A stretch of DNA of 64,000 nucleotides from LMUY01 sp965198895 (GTDB lineage: Bacteria; Pseudomonadota; Alphaproteobacteria; Acetobacterales; Acetobacteraceae), in assembly GCA_965198895.1 (NCBI GenBank), contig OZ240676.1, positions 4,340,001 to 4,404,000 of the forward strand, given 5' to 3'. Under the pieces are notes generated by a model. That model searched no databases. It had not been told where the DNA came from and was given only the letters and a program-made list of their open reading frames with translations. This document shows positions 40,147 to 49,781 of the stretch, piece by piece (the first letter of the stretch is position 1; the number at the start of each line of letters is the position of its first letter). Position numbers and translations under genes: made by a program.

Positions 40147-43100
40147 CAGCCATCTCGTCCTACAGTATCGCGCAACTTCGCAATCTCACGACAACACAGA
40201 TCGGCGCGCTGTCGGCCACCGACATCTCCAGCATCGAGACGACCCAGGTCGCCGTGCTGACGACGAAACAGGTCACCGCGCTGACCGCGACGCAGATCGC
40301 GGCCCTCAGCCCCGGCCAGTTCAGCTTCAGCGCAGCACAGCTCGCGGTGTTCGGCAGCCCGCAGATCGCCGCGTTCAGCACCGGTGACCTCGCCGTGCTG
40401 AACGCGACGCAGCTGGCCGGGCTGACCGCCACCGAACTGGCAGGGTTCTCGACCGCACAGATCGCGTCGCTCGCGGACACGCAGGTCGCGTCGCTCGCCA
40501 CGGTGGCCGTGCGAGGGCTGACGGGCACGCAACTTGCCAGCCTGTCCACGCCGCAGGTGGCAGCGTTCACGACGGCGCAGCTGCGCGCGTTGACGTCTGC
40601 GCAGGTCGGCAGCTTGACCACGGGAACGATCGCGGCGCTGGGCACCGCGCAGGTCGCGAGCCTGACCTCGACGGAGCTGGGTGCGCTCACGACCTCCTCC
40701 CTTGCCGCCTTCTCCACCGCGCAGGTCGCCGCGTTGAGCACGAGCGGGATCACCGGGCTGAGCGTGGGGCAGCTCAATTCGCTGGCGGACACGCAGCTGG
40801 CGACGCTGTCGCCCACGCAGCTCGGCGCTTTCGTGAAAACCCAGGTCGCCGGGCTCTCGACGACCCAGGTGGCGGGCCTCTCGACCTCGCAGATCGGCGG
40901 ATTGTCGGCGGCCCAGATCGGCTATTTCGCAGCCTCGCAGGTCGCGTCGCTGACCACGGTCCAACTCGGCAGCCTGACCGCGACCCAGTTGGCGGGCGTG
41001 ACCGCGACGCAGATCGGTACACTCGGCAGCCAGCAGTTTGCCGCCCTCACGGCGACCCAGGTCGGCCAACTGAGTGCGGCGGGTATTCGTGGCCTCACCG
41101 CCACGGATGCGGCTGCGCTCTCGACGGACCAGCTCGCCGCCCTGGGCACGGCGCAGGTGGCGGCCCTGAGCACCAGTGCGGTGGACGCGCTCTCGACGGT
41201 GCAGGCCGCGCAACTTGCCACGACGCAGTTTGCCGCGCTGACCGCGACGCAGCTCAACACGCTCAGCGTGACGGAAATCGGTTTGCTGCCGGCGGCAGAT
41301 GTCGCGGCACTTGGCACCACGCAGATCGCCGGGCTGAGCGGACCCTGGATCGGCGCCTTGGCGTCCAGCCAGCTGGCGGCGCTCGGCACGGCCCAGCTCG
41401 CGGCGCTGAGCGTCGCCGGGCTGCGCGGGCTGGCGACCGGACAGATCGCGGGCCTCGGCGCCACGCAGCTTTCGGCGTTGACGGCGACGCAGATCGGCGT
41501 GCTCACCACCACCCAGGTCCAGGGCCTGCCGGCGACCACGCTGGCCGGTCTCGGGACGACGCAGCTTGCCGGGCTGGTGGCAGCCCAGGTCGCTGGGCTG
41601 ACCACGGCGTCGCTGGCCGCCCTCGCGCCGGCGCAAATCGCCGCGTTGTCCACCACCGGGGTGAGCGGCCTGAGCGGTACGCAGATCGGCTCCTTGTCCG
41701 CCGGTCAGTTCGCCGCCCTCACCACGAACCAGGTGGCGGCGCTGTCCAGCACGGCGATTTCCGGGCTCACGGCAACGGAGCTCGGCGCGCTCGGCACGAC
41801 GCAGCTCGGCGCCCTGACGCCGACGCAGCTGCTAGGCCTGAACGAGACGCAGATCGGCGCACTTTCGAACGCAGAGGTCGCGGCGCTCAGCACAACCCAG
41901 GTCGCAGGCCTCGCCGCCACCCAGGTGGCCTCGCTGGGCGTCGCGCAACTTGGGTCGCTCACCGCAACGCAGGTCGCGGGATTGTCCGTCACCAACGTCA
42001 AGGGCCTGGCCGCGACGCAGCTCGCCGCCCTGGCCAGCACACAGTTCGCCGCGCTCACCACATCGGCGATCGGCGCGCTGACCACCACGCAGGTCGGCAG
42101 CCTGTCCGCGGCGCAGGTCGGTGGATTGTCGACCAACCAGGTGAACGCGCTCACCGCCGCCGAGGCCGGCGCGCTGACCACGACGCAACTGGCCGCGGTG
42201 ACGACGTCCCAGCTGCCGTGGTTGAGCACCGCGGCGATCGGCGGCCTGGTCGATACGCAGGCGGCCTCGCTCAGCGCGACCCAGCTGGCGGCGCTGTCCA
42301 CCGGGCAGGTCGCGGGGCTCTCCCTCGTGGCGCTGTCCGGCCTGACCGGCACGCAGATCGGTGGCCTCGGCACCAGCCAGATCCAGGCCCTGTCCGCGGG
42401 CGGGCTGCGCGGCCTGAACGAGACGCAGATCGCCGCACTCGGGACGACGGGCGTGGCCGCGCTGGGCACCGCGCAAATCGCCGCGTTGACCACCACGCAG
42501 ATCGGCGCGCTTGGCACCGACCAGATCGGCGCGTTGTCCACCCTGCAGCTCGGCGCGCTCGTGGCGACCAACGTCACCGGGCTGACGGCGTCCCAGCTTG
42601 CGGCTCTGAGCAGCACGCAGTTCGCCGCGCTGCCGGCCACGGATATCGGCGCGCTCACCACCGATCAGCTGGGCAATCTGTCGGCCGCGCAGATCGGGTC
42701 GCTGACCACCAACCAGGCGACCGGCCTGGCGGCGACCGCGATCGCCGCGCTCACCACGACGCAACTGGCGGCCGTCACGCCGGCGCAAATCGCCTGGCTG
42801 AGCACCCGCGCAGTCGCGGGCCTGGTCGACACCCAGGCATCGACGCTGACCACCGCGCAACTCGCCGCCCTCACGACCCGGCAAGTGGCCGCTTTGTCCG
42901 CCACGGCCTTGTCCGGGCTGGGCACGGCGCAACTGGGCGCGCTGACCACGGGGCAAGTGGGAGCCTTCACGCCGACGCAGCTGCGCGAGCTGAGCACGAC
43001 GCAGGTCGCCGCCCTGCCCACGACCGACATCGCCGCGCTATTCACCAGCCAGATCGCCGCGCTCTCCACCGCAGAGATCGGCGCATTGGGCACGACTCAG

Positions 43101-46100
43101 CTCGCAGCGCTGTCGGCCTTGCAGGTCGCGAACCTGGCCGTGACCAACGTCCAAGGCCTGACCGCGACCCAGTTCGGCGCGCTCAGCAGCACACAGTTCG
43201 GCGCGCTGACGCCGACCCAGATCGGGGCGCTGACCACGACGCAGGTCGGCGCTCTGTCCGCCCCCGAACTCGCCGCGCTCTCGACGACCCAGGTCGCCGG
43301 GCTGGCCGCGACCGGCATCGGCGCGTTGGGCAGCACGCAGGTGACGGCGCTGTCGACGACGCAGCTGCCTTGGCTCACCACGGCGGCGCTCGCCGGTCTG
43401 GGCGCGACGCAGGCGGCGGCGCTCACGTCCGATCAGCTCGCCGCGTTGACCACGCACCAGGTGGCAGCCTTGCCGGCAACCGCGATCGCCGGGTTGAGCA
43501 CGACGCAACTGACCACCCTCTCCACGAGCCAGCTGGGCGCGCTGACATCGGCGCAGGTCGGCGCACTGACGACGGGGCAGGTGAGTGCGCTCACCACCGC
43601 CGATGTCGCGGCGCTGAGCAAAACGCAGATCAAGGGGCTGACTGCGACCCAGGTGGGCGCGCTGACCACGACGGAGCTGAATACCTTCACGCCGACGCAG
43701 ATCGCGGCCTTGTCCACCGCCAGCGTCGTGGGCCTGGCGGTCACGCAACTGGCGGCGTTGAGCACCAGCGCGTTCGCCACGCTGACGGCGACCGAACTCG
43801 GTGCGCTCACCACCACGCAGGCTGCCAGCCTGTCGACGACGCAACTCGCCTCGCTGACCACGACGCAAGTGAAGGGCCTGACGGCGGCACAAACCGGCGC
43901 GCTCAGCACGACGCAGGTGGCCGCCTTATCACCGGCGCAGATCGGCGCGCTCAGTGCGACCCAGGCTGGCGGGCTCACCGCGGCACAGGTGGCAGGCCTG
44001 GCGCCGGCACAGTTGGCGGCATTGACCACACAGCAGGTCGCCGCGCTCACCACGGGTGCGATCGCCGGCTTCACCGCGACTGAACTGGCGGCGGCGTCCA
44101 CCGCGCAGATCGGCGCCCTGACGGCGCGGCAGCTTGGCGCGCTCAACCAGACCCAGGTTGCCGCCCTGCCCACCACCGCGCTCGCCGCGCTGAGCACGAG
44201 CCAGGTGGCCGGGCTCGGCAGCGCCCAGGTGTCCGCGTTGAGCGCGGTGCAGATCGGGGCATTGGCGCCGACCCAACTCGCGGCCCTCGGCACCGCGGCG
44301 GTCGGCAGCCTGGCCGCGACGCAACTCGCGGCACTGGCGCCGGGCCAGTTGGCGGCGTTCACCACCACCGAGGTCGGCGCGCTCACCGGCACGCAGATCG
44401 GCCAGCTCTCCACTGCCCAGGTGACGGCACTGAGCACGGCGCAGGTGGCGGGGCTGCTCGCGGGCGGGGCGGCCAGTTTGGGGACGGCGCAGATTGCCGC
44501 GCTGTCCACCAGCCAGGTCGCGGCGCTGACCACCACGGGCATCGCCGGCTTGGTCGACACGCAGGTCGCCGCTTTGAGCACGACGCAGCTGGCGGCGGTC
44601 ACGGGCACGCAGATCGCCGCCCTGTCCGTCACCGCCGTGAGCGGACTGACCACCGGCCAGGTCAGTGCCCTGAGCACGACGCAACTCGGCGCCTTGACCC
44701 CGGCGCAGCTCGGCACGCTCAACCCGGCGCAGCTCGCCGCGTTGACCACGGGCGCGATCGCCGCCCTGACGACGACGGCGATCGGCGGCCTGGTGAACAC
44801 GCAGATCGGCGCGTTGGCGCTGACCCAGCTGGGGGCGCTGCAAACCACCCAGGTCGCGGCGCTGAGCAACAACGCGATCGGCGGGTTTAGCACGGCCGAT
44901 ATCGCCGCGCTGGCGCCGGCGCAGCTCGCGAGCCTCACCACGGGGCAGTTGGGCGCGTTCAGCCAGCTGCAGGCCGCTGCGCTCACCACGGGACAGATCG
45001 CGACGCTCGCCACGACGCAGATCAACGGGCTGTCCGCCGGCAGCATCTCGGCGCTGACCGCCACGCAGCTCGGCAGCCTGAGCACGACCGCGGTGGCCGG
45101 GCTCAGCACGGGCGCGATCGCGGCTTTGGGCGACGCGCAACTCGCGGCACTCGGCCCGGCGCAGCTCGCCGCCGTCACCACGTCGCAAATCGCCGCGCTG
45201 CAGCCGGCGGCACTGGACGGTCTGTCCACGAATGCGGTGGCCGGGTTGACCACGACGCAGATCACCGGCCTGACGCCGACCCAGGCGGCGGCCTTGGGCC
45301 AGACGCAGATCGCCGCGCTGACCACGGGCCAGATCGCGTCCCTGTCGACCACGATTGCCGCGGGCTTGCTCGACACGCAGCTTGCCGCGCTGTCTACCAC
45401 GCAGCTAGGCGCGCTGCAGGGCAGCCAGATCGCCGCCCTGTCGACGGCCGCGATCGACGGGCTGTCCGACACCGACATCGCCCGGCTGACCACGGCGCAG
45501 GTTGCCGGGCTTACGGCCGGGCAGGTCGGCGCGCTGTCGGGCGAGCAGGCGGCGGCGCTGACGGCCACGTCCGTGGGCCAACTCTCGGCCACGCAGGTCT
45601 CGGGCCTGTCCAACTTCGCACTCGCCGGGCTCGGCACGGCGGAGTTGTCGGCGCTGAGCACGGCGCAGTTGCGCGGTCTGACGGCGGCCCAGGTCGCCGG
45701 CCTGTCTGGCACGGAGGTCGCCGCCCTCGGCACGGTGCAGCTCGCCTCGCTGAGCACGGCGCAGATCGGTGCGTTGACCACAAGGCAGGTTTCGGCGTTG
45801 ACGCCGGACCAGTTGGACGCGCTCGGCACCACCCAGATCGCGGCGCTGTCCACCTCCGGCGTGGCGAGCCTGACCGCGGCGCAGATTGGCTCGCTCGATC
45901 CGACCCAGCTGACCGCGCTGACCCGCACGCAGGTCGCCGCTTTCACCAGCGCGCAGGTCGCGGCGTTGAGCACGACGCAGGTTGGTGACCTGACCGTGAC
46001 ACAGATCGGCGGCCTGACCGGCACTGGCGTCGCCGCCCTGGCCAGCACGCAGCTGGCGGCGTTGGACACGACGGCGATCAAGGCGCTGACCAGCACCGGC

Positions 46101-47666
46101 ATTGCGGGCCTGACGGCGACGCAGCTCACCGGGTTGGGCACGACCCAACTCGGCGCCTTGTCGGTGACGCAAGCCGCCCAGCTGTCCACCACCGCAATCG
46201 CCGGGTTAGGTGCGACCTCACTCTCGTTGCTCGCCACGACGCAGCTGCGCGCCTTGACCCCGGCGCAGATCGGCTCGCTGACGACGACTGCGATCCAGGG
46301 GCTGACCACGGGCGAGATCGCGGCGCTGACCACCACCGAACTCGGCGGCCTGTCCGGCACGCAGGTGGCAGGGCTGGGCGCGACACAGATCGCCAGCCTG
46401 AGCGTGGCCGATATCGGTGCGCTCTCGTCCGATGCCGTTGCGGGCCTGACGGCGAGCGATGTCGGCGGGCTGGCCGACACGCAACTGGCCGCGCTGAGCG
46501 CGTCGCAAGTGGCGGCGCTGTCCACCACGGGGCTTGCCGGGTTGACCACCGGCCAGGTCGGCGAACTGTCCGCCGCCCAGGCCGGGAGCCTGACCGGAAC
46601 ACAGATCGCGGCGTTGAGCGACACCCAGTTCGCCACGTTGAGCGGTTCGCAACTCGGCCAGTTGACCGCGACGGAGATCGGCGGGCTGACGGGCAGCGAA
46701 GTGGCGTCGCTGTCCACGACGCAGGTCGCGGCACTGAGTACTTCGCAGATCGCGGCGTTGTCCACCACGGGCGTCGCGGGATTGTCGGCGACCCAGGTCG
46801 GCGCACTTTCGGCGACGCAGCTTGGCGCAGTCACCGGCACGCAGGTGGCGGCGTTGTCGACCACCGCGATCGCCGGCCTCAGCACGACCGGGATCGCCGC
46901 GCTGTCCACCACGCAGTTCGCGAGCTTCTCGGCGACGGGCGTGGCGGCGCTGACCAACCAGCAGCTCGGCGCGCTGACCACGGCGCAGATCGGGCTGTTG
47001 TCGGCGACGGAGCTGGGCGGGCTGTCCGGCAACCAGGTGGCAGCCCTGTCCACCACGCAGTTCGGCGCCATCGCAGCGACACAGATCACGTCGCTGTCCG
47101 CCAGCGGCCTGGCCGGCCTGACGAGCGCACAGATCGACGCGATCTCGCTCACGCAACTCGCCGGGCTCACGCCGGCGCAACTCGGCCAACTGCAGCCGAG
47201 CGCCATCCAGGAGCTGTCCAACACCGACATCCAGGCGTTGACGGTGACGCAGCTGGGCGGGCTGGTGCGCGTGCAGTTGCGGAGCTTGTCGGCGAGCCAG
47301 GTCGGCACTTTGTCCGCATCGCAGATCGGCGCGCTCGGGACGGGGCAGGTGGGCAACCTCACCGGGACCGAATTGAACGAGCTGACCAGCACGCAATTCG
47401 CCTCGCTCGGTTCGCAACAGGTCGGCAGCCTGACGGCGGTGCAGCTCAACGCCATCGCCACGACGACGCTCAGCAGGTTGTCCGCGGTGCAGTTGAGCGG
47501 GCTGACGACGACGACGGTGGCCGGCCTGTCCGCCACCACGCTGTCCGGCCTGAGCAATGACCAGCTCGAGGCGCTGGACGACACCCAGATCGGCAGCCTT
47601 GCCGACACGCAGTTGGCGAACCTGACATCGGACCAACTGGCCGCGCTGGCAACAGCCTTGTCATGA
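40143..47666 (+). CDS. Giant octapeptide-repeat protein (about 2,507 aa, about 310 units)
   Basis: Almost the whole protein is a tandem array of eight-residue units of the form S/T-T-x-Q-[IV]-A-[AG]-L (for example STTQVAAL, TATQIGAL). Anchor codons at 40473, 42249, 44793, 45369 and 47601 all differ by multiples of 24 bases, so the phase never slips. The array begins by residue 8 and runs to the last residues (LAALATALS). There is no signal peptide, transmembrane span or distinct C-terminal domain. I see no cysteine and very few charged residues. Hydrophobic positions at units 5 and 8 and an S-x-x-Q pattern could give short helices or a solenoid; structure is unknown. A higher-order period of 24 units is described separately. 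A GT41 glycosyltransferase follows 22 bp downstream. Confidence 0.9.
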   Translation: MTAISSYSIAQLRNLTTTQIGALSATDISSIETTQVAVLTTKQVTALTATQIAALSPGQFSFSAAQLAVFGSPQIAAFSTGDLAVLNATQLAGLTATELAGFSTAQIASLADTQVASLATVAVRGLTGTQLASLSTPQVAAFTTAQLRALTSAQVGSLTTGTIAALGTAQVASLTSTELGALTTSSLAAFSTAQVAALSTSGITGLSVGQLNSLADTQLATLSPTQLGAFVKTQVAGLSTTQVAGLSTSQIGGLSAAQIGYFAASQVASLTTVQLGSLTATQLAGVTATQIGTLGSQQFAALTATQVGQLSAAGIRGLTATDAAALSTDQLAALGTAQVAALSTSAVDALSTVQAAQLATTQFAALTATQLNTLSVTEIGLLPAADVAALGTTQIAGLSGPWIGALASSQLAALGTAQLAALSVAGLRGLATGQIAGLGATQLSALTATQIGVLTTTQVQGLPATTLAGLGTTQLAGLVAAQVAGLTTASLAALAPAQIAALSTTGVSGLSGTQIGSLSAGQFAALTTNQVAALSSTAISGLTATELGALGTTQLGALTPTQLLGLNETQIGALSNAEVAALSTTQVAGLAATQVASLGVAQLGSLTATQVAGLSVTNVKGLAATQLAALASTQFAALTTSAIGALTTTQVGSLSAAQVGGLSTNQVNALTAAEAGALTTTQLAAVTTSQLPWLSTAAIGGLVDTQAASLSATQLAALSTGQVAGLSLVALSGLTGTQIGGLGTSQIQALSAGGLRGLNETQIAALGTTGVAALGTAQIAALTTTQIGALGTDQIGALSTLQLGALVATNVTGLTASQLAALSSTQFAALPATDIGALTTDQLGNLSAAQIGSLTTNQATGLAATAIAALTTTQLAAVTPAQIAWLSTRAVAGLVDTQASTLTTAQLAALTTRQVAALSATALSGLGTAQLGALTTGQVGAFTPTQLRELSTTQVAALPTTDIAALFTSQIAALSTAEIGALGTTQLAALSALQVANLAVTNVQGLTATQFGALSSTQFGALTPTQIGALTTTQVGALSAPELAALSTTQVAGLAATGIGALGSTQVTALSTTQLPWLTTAALAGLGATQAAALTSDQLAALTTHQVAALPATAIAGLSTTQLTTLSTSQLGALTSAQVGALTTGQVSALTTADVAALSKTQIKGLTATQVGALTTTELNTFTPTQIAALSTASVVGLAVTQLAALSTSAFATLTATELGALTTTQAASLSTTQLASLTTTQVKGLTAAQTGALSTTQVAALSPAQIGALSATQAGGLTAAQVAGLAPAQLAALTTQQVAALTTGAIAGFTATELAAASTAQIGALTARQLGALNQTQVAALPTTALAALSTSQVAGLGSAQVSALSAVQIGALAPTQLAALGTAAVGSLAATQLAALAPGQLAAFTTTEVGALTGTQIGQLSTAQVTALSTAQVAGLLAGGAASLGTAQIAALSTSQVAALTTTGIAGLVDTQVAALSTTQLAAVTGTQIAALSVTAVSGLTTGQVSALSTTQLGALTPAQLGTLNPAQLAALTTGAIAALTTTAIGGLVNTQIGALALTQLGALQTTQVAALSNNAIGGFSTADIAALAPAQLASLTTGQLGAFSQLQAAALTTGQIATLATTQINGLSAGSISALTATQLGSLSTTAVAGLSTGAIAALGDAQLAALGPAQLAAVTTSQIAALQPAALDGLSTNAVAGLTTTQITGLTPTQAAALGQTQIAALTTGQIASLSTTIAAGLLDTQLAALSTTQLGALQGSQIAALSTAAIDGLSDTDIARLTTAQVAGLTAGQVGALSGEQAAALTATSVGQLSATQVSGLSNFALAGLGTAELSALSTAQLRGLTAAQVAGLSGTEVAALGTVQLASLSTAQIGALTTRQVSALTPDQLDALGTTQIAALSTSGVASLTAAQIGSLDPTQLTALTRTQVAAFTSAQVAALSTTQVGDLTVTQIGGLTGTGVAALASTQLAALDTTAIKALTSTGIAGLTATQLTGLGTTQLGALSVTQAAQLSTTAIAGLGATSLSLLATTQLRALTPAQIGSLTTTAIQGLTTGEIAALTTTELGGLSGTQVAGLGATQIASLSVADIGALSSDAVAGLTASDVGGLADTQLAALSASQVAALSTTGLAGLTTGQVGELSAAQAGSLTGTQIAALSDTQFATLSGSQLGQLTATEIGGLTGSEVASLSTTQVAALSTSQIAALSTTGVAGLSATQVGALSATQLGAVTGTQVAALSTTAIAGLSTTGIAALSTTQFASFSATGVAALTNQQLGALTTAQIGLLSATELGGLSGNQVAALSTTQFGAIAATQITSLSASGLAGLTSAQIDAISLTQLAGLTPAQLGQLQPSAIQELSNTDIQALTVTQLGGLVRVQLRSLSASQVGTLSASQIGALGTGQVGNLTGTELNELTSTQFASLGSQQVGSLTAVQLNAIATTTLSRLSAVQLSGLTTTTVAGLSATTLSGLSNDQLEALDDTQIGSLADTQLANLTSDQLAALATALS
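41640..43950 (+). repeat. Higher-order repeat: about four 576-bp (192-residue) blocks within the giant gene
   Basis: Landmarks repeat at exactly 576 bases. NETQI starts at 41841 and 42417. TNV codons are at 41994, 42570 and 43146. Trp codons are at 42219, 42795 and 43371. GLVDTQ Val codons are at 42249, 42825 and again at 44553 (three further periods). GLVNTQ at 44793 and GLLDTQ at 45369 are one period apart but in a different register. The array therefore grew by duplicating 24-octad blocks, which later diverged. Confidence 0.8.
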
Positions 47667-47688
47667 CCGAGTTTAGGAGCGCCCTACG

Positions 47689-49758
47689 ATGAGCGAAGAT
47701 TTCCTCGAGGCCGCCCTCGCCGGCGCGACGACACGCACGCTGAGCGTGCAGGACCTGTTCCAGGCGGCCCAGGTGCTGAAACTCGGCGCGCGCCATCGGG
47801 CGGTGCAGGCGCTGTATGCGACGTGGATCACCCATAACGGCGACCACCCGCTCAGCTACGCGGTCATGTTCAACTACGCCGTCACGCTCACCGATTCCAA
47901 GGACCTGCCGGCCGCCAAGGACGTGCTGGAACGTGCCGTGGCGTTGAACCCGGCGTTCATGCCGGTCCGCATCAATCTCGGTCGCGTCCACGAGGGCCTC
48001 GGCGCACCGGACCAGGCGGTGGCGCAATGGTCGCAGGTCATCGACCAGCTGGCACCGGTCACCGGGACCAATCTCGGGCACAAGACCATCGCCCTGATCC
48101 AGGCGGCCCGGGTGCTGGAAACCGCGCACCGCGATGCAGAGGCCGAGGCAATGCTGGCGCAGGCGCTGGAACTGGACCGCAGCCAGCGCGAGGCGGTGCA
48201 ACACTTCGTGGCACTCCGGCAGCGCCAGTGCAAATGGCCGGTATTGCCGCCGGTGGAGGGCATGGCACGCGCCGAACTGGCGGCCGGCATGTCGCCGCTG
48301 TCGGCCGCAAGTTTCATCGACGATCCGCTGTATCAATTGGGCCTCGCCTGGACCTATAGCCGCACGGATGTGGGCGTGCCGGCCAGCGCCCCCCATAAAT
48401 GCCATCCCGGCGCGGCATTGCCGGGTCGGCTACGCATTGGCTACCTGTCCTCCGACCTGCGGGAGCATGCGGTGGGATACCTGATGGCGGAGGTGTTCGA
48501 ACTGCACGACCACGATCGGGTCGAAGTCTTTGCCTATTACTGCGGGCCTAATTCGGAGACGAGTTTGCAGGACCGCTTCAAGGCGGCAGCGGACCAATGG
48601 ATCCCCGTCGCCGGGCTCGACGATGCGGCCGTCGCGCAGCGCATGGTGGATGACGGCATCCAGATCCTGGTCGACGTCAACGGCTACACGCGCGATGCCC
48701 GCAACAAGCTGCTGGCCCTGCGCCCGGCGCCGGTGATCGTGAACTGGCTCGGCTACCCGGGCAGCACCGGCAGCCCGTTCCACAATTACATCATCGCCGA
48801 TGACTGGATCATCCCCGCCGGGCACGAGGCCTACTACTCCGAGGCGGTGATGCGCCTGCCGTGCTATCAGCCGAACGACCGCCAGCGCGTCGTCTCGCCG
48901 CGGCAGTTCACCCGTGAAGAACTCGGGCTGCCGCAGGACGGCACCGTGTTCTGCTGCTTCAACGGCACGCACAAGCTGACCCGGATCATGTTCGAGCGCT
49001 GGCTGACGATCCTGCGGGAGGTGCCCGGGAGCGTGCTGTGGCTGTTGAGCGGCGGGGATGCAGTGGACGAGCGGTTGCGTCAGCACGCCGAGGCGCTGGG
49101 TATTCCGGACGCGCGCCTCGTGTTCGCGGAGAAGATGGGCCATGCCGAGCATCTCGCGCGCTACGGCCTGGCCGATCTGTTTCTCGACACGGCGCCGTAC
49201 GGGGCCCACACCACGGCGTCGGACGCGCTGTGGATGGGTACGCCGGTGCTGACGTTCAGTGGGCGCTCCTTCGCCTCGCGCGTGTGCGGCAGCCTGGTGC
49301 GCGCCGCCGGGTTGCCCGAACTCGTCTGTGCCGACGCGGCCGACTACGTGCAGCTGGCGATCGCACTGGGACGCGACCGGGGCGCCCTGGCCGTGTATCG
49401 CAACCGGCTGCTGGTGGGCCGCGATACTTGTACGCTGTTCGACACTCCGCTGCTGGTGCGCCGGCTGGAGGATTTGTATCGGGGCATGTGGCGCGAGCAT
49501 CAGGACGGGCGCACGCCGCGTCCCGACCTTACCAACCTCGACGTGTATCACGAAGTCGCAAGCCAGTTCGATCACGAGTCGGCGGGACCGCAGTTGGACC
49601 GCGACTACGACGGTTTCTGGCGCGAAATGCTACTTGCGCGCGACGAGTACCGTCCGATCCACGCGGATTGGCGGGTGCTGGGACACCGGCGCCGTAAGCC
49701 GCCACGCCGGCCACGGTTGCAGGAGATTGACACGTTGGAGCGGCCGGACGCAGCGTGA
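47689..49758 (+). CDS. TPR plus GT41 glycosyltransferase (O-GlcNAc-transferase/SPINDLY-like)
   Basis: The 689-residue protein has N-terminal TPR-like helices (about 25-185) and a C-terminal GT41 catalytic region. Motifs are GRLRIGYLSSDLREHAVGYLM with H260 (the OGT catalytic-base position), ILVDVNGYTRDARN, VIVNWLGYPGSTGSPFHNYI, CFNGTHKLTRIMFERW with K429 (UDP-contact position) and DTAPYGAHTTASDALWMGTPVLT. The family transfers a sugar from a nucleotide donor to Ser/Thr. AGGAG precedes the ATG. It sits 22 bp behind the Ser/Thr-rich giant repeat gene, its probable substrate. The donor sugar cannot be read from sequence. Confidence 0.92.
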   Translation: MSEDFLEAALAGATTRTLSVQDLFQAAQVLKLGARHRAVQALYATWITHNGDHPLSYAVMFNYAVTLTDSKDLPAAKDVLERAVALNPAFMPVRINLGRVHEGLGAPDQAVAQWSQVIDQLAPVTGTNLGHKTIALIQAARVLETAHRDAEAEAMLAQALELDRSQREAVQHFVALRQRQCKWPVLPPVEGMARAELAAGMSPLSAASFIDDPLYQLGLAWTYSRTDVGVPASAPHKCHPGAALPGRLRIGYLSSDLREHAVGYLMAEVFELHDHDRVEVFAYYCGPNSETSLQDRFKAAADQWIPVAGLDDAAVAQRMVDDGIQILVDVNGYTRDARNKLLALRPAPVIVNWLGYPGSTGSPFHNYIIADDWIIPAGHEAYYSEAVMRLPCYQPNDRQRVVSPRQFTREELGLPQDGTVFCCFNGTHKLTRIMFERWLTILREVPGSVLWLLSGGDAVDERLRQHAEALGIPDARLVFAEKMGHAEHLARYGLADLFLDTAPYGAHTTASDALWMGTPVLTFSGRSFASRVCGSLVRAAGLPELVCADAADYVQLAIALGRDRGALAVYRNRLLVGRDTCTLFDTPLLVRRLEDLYRGMWREHQDGRTPRPDLTNLDVYHEVASQFDHESAGPQLDRDYDGFWREMLLARDEYRPIHADWRVLGHRRRKPPRRPRLQEIDTLERPDAA

Positions 49759-49781
49759 CGGACGACCGTGGGAGATACGAT

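Noticed and set aside
43433..47608. A reverse-strand open frame of 1,391 residues inside the giant repeat gene, plus several others of several hundred residues on both strands.
   Set aside because: They are mirror images of the biased repeat codons, low-complexity Val/Ala/Cys-rich or Arg-rich, with no start signals; the + strand frame has the coherent octads.
40143..47666. Repeats read as a CRISPR array or pentapeptide-repeat (A-D/N-L-x-x) protein.
   Set aside because: Units are 24-base coding repeats without spacers and have an eight-residue, not five-residue, period; they sit in one unbroken frame.
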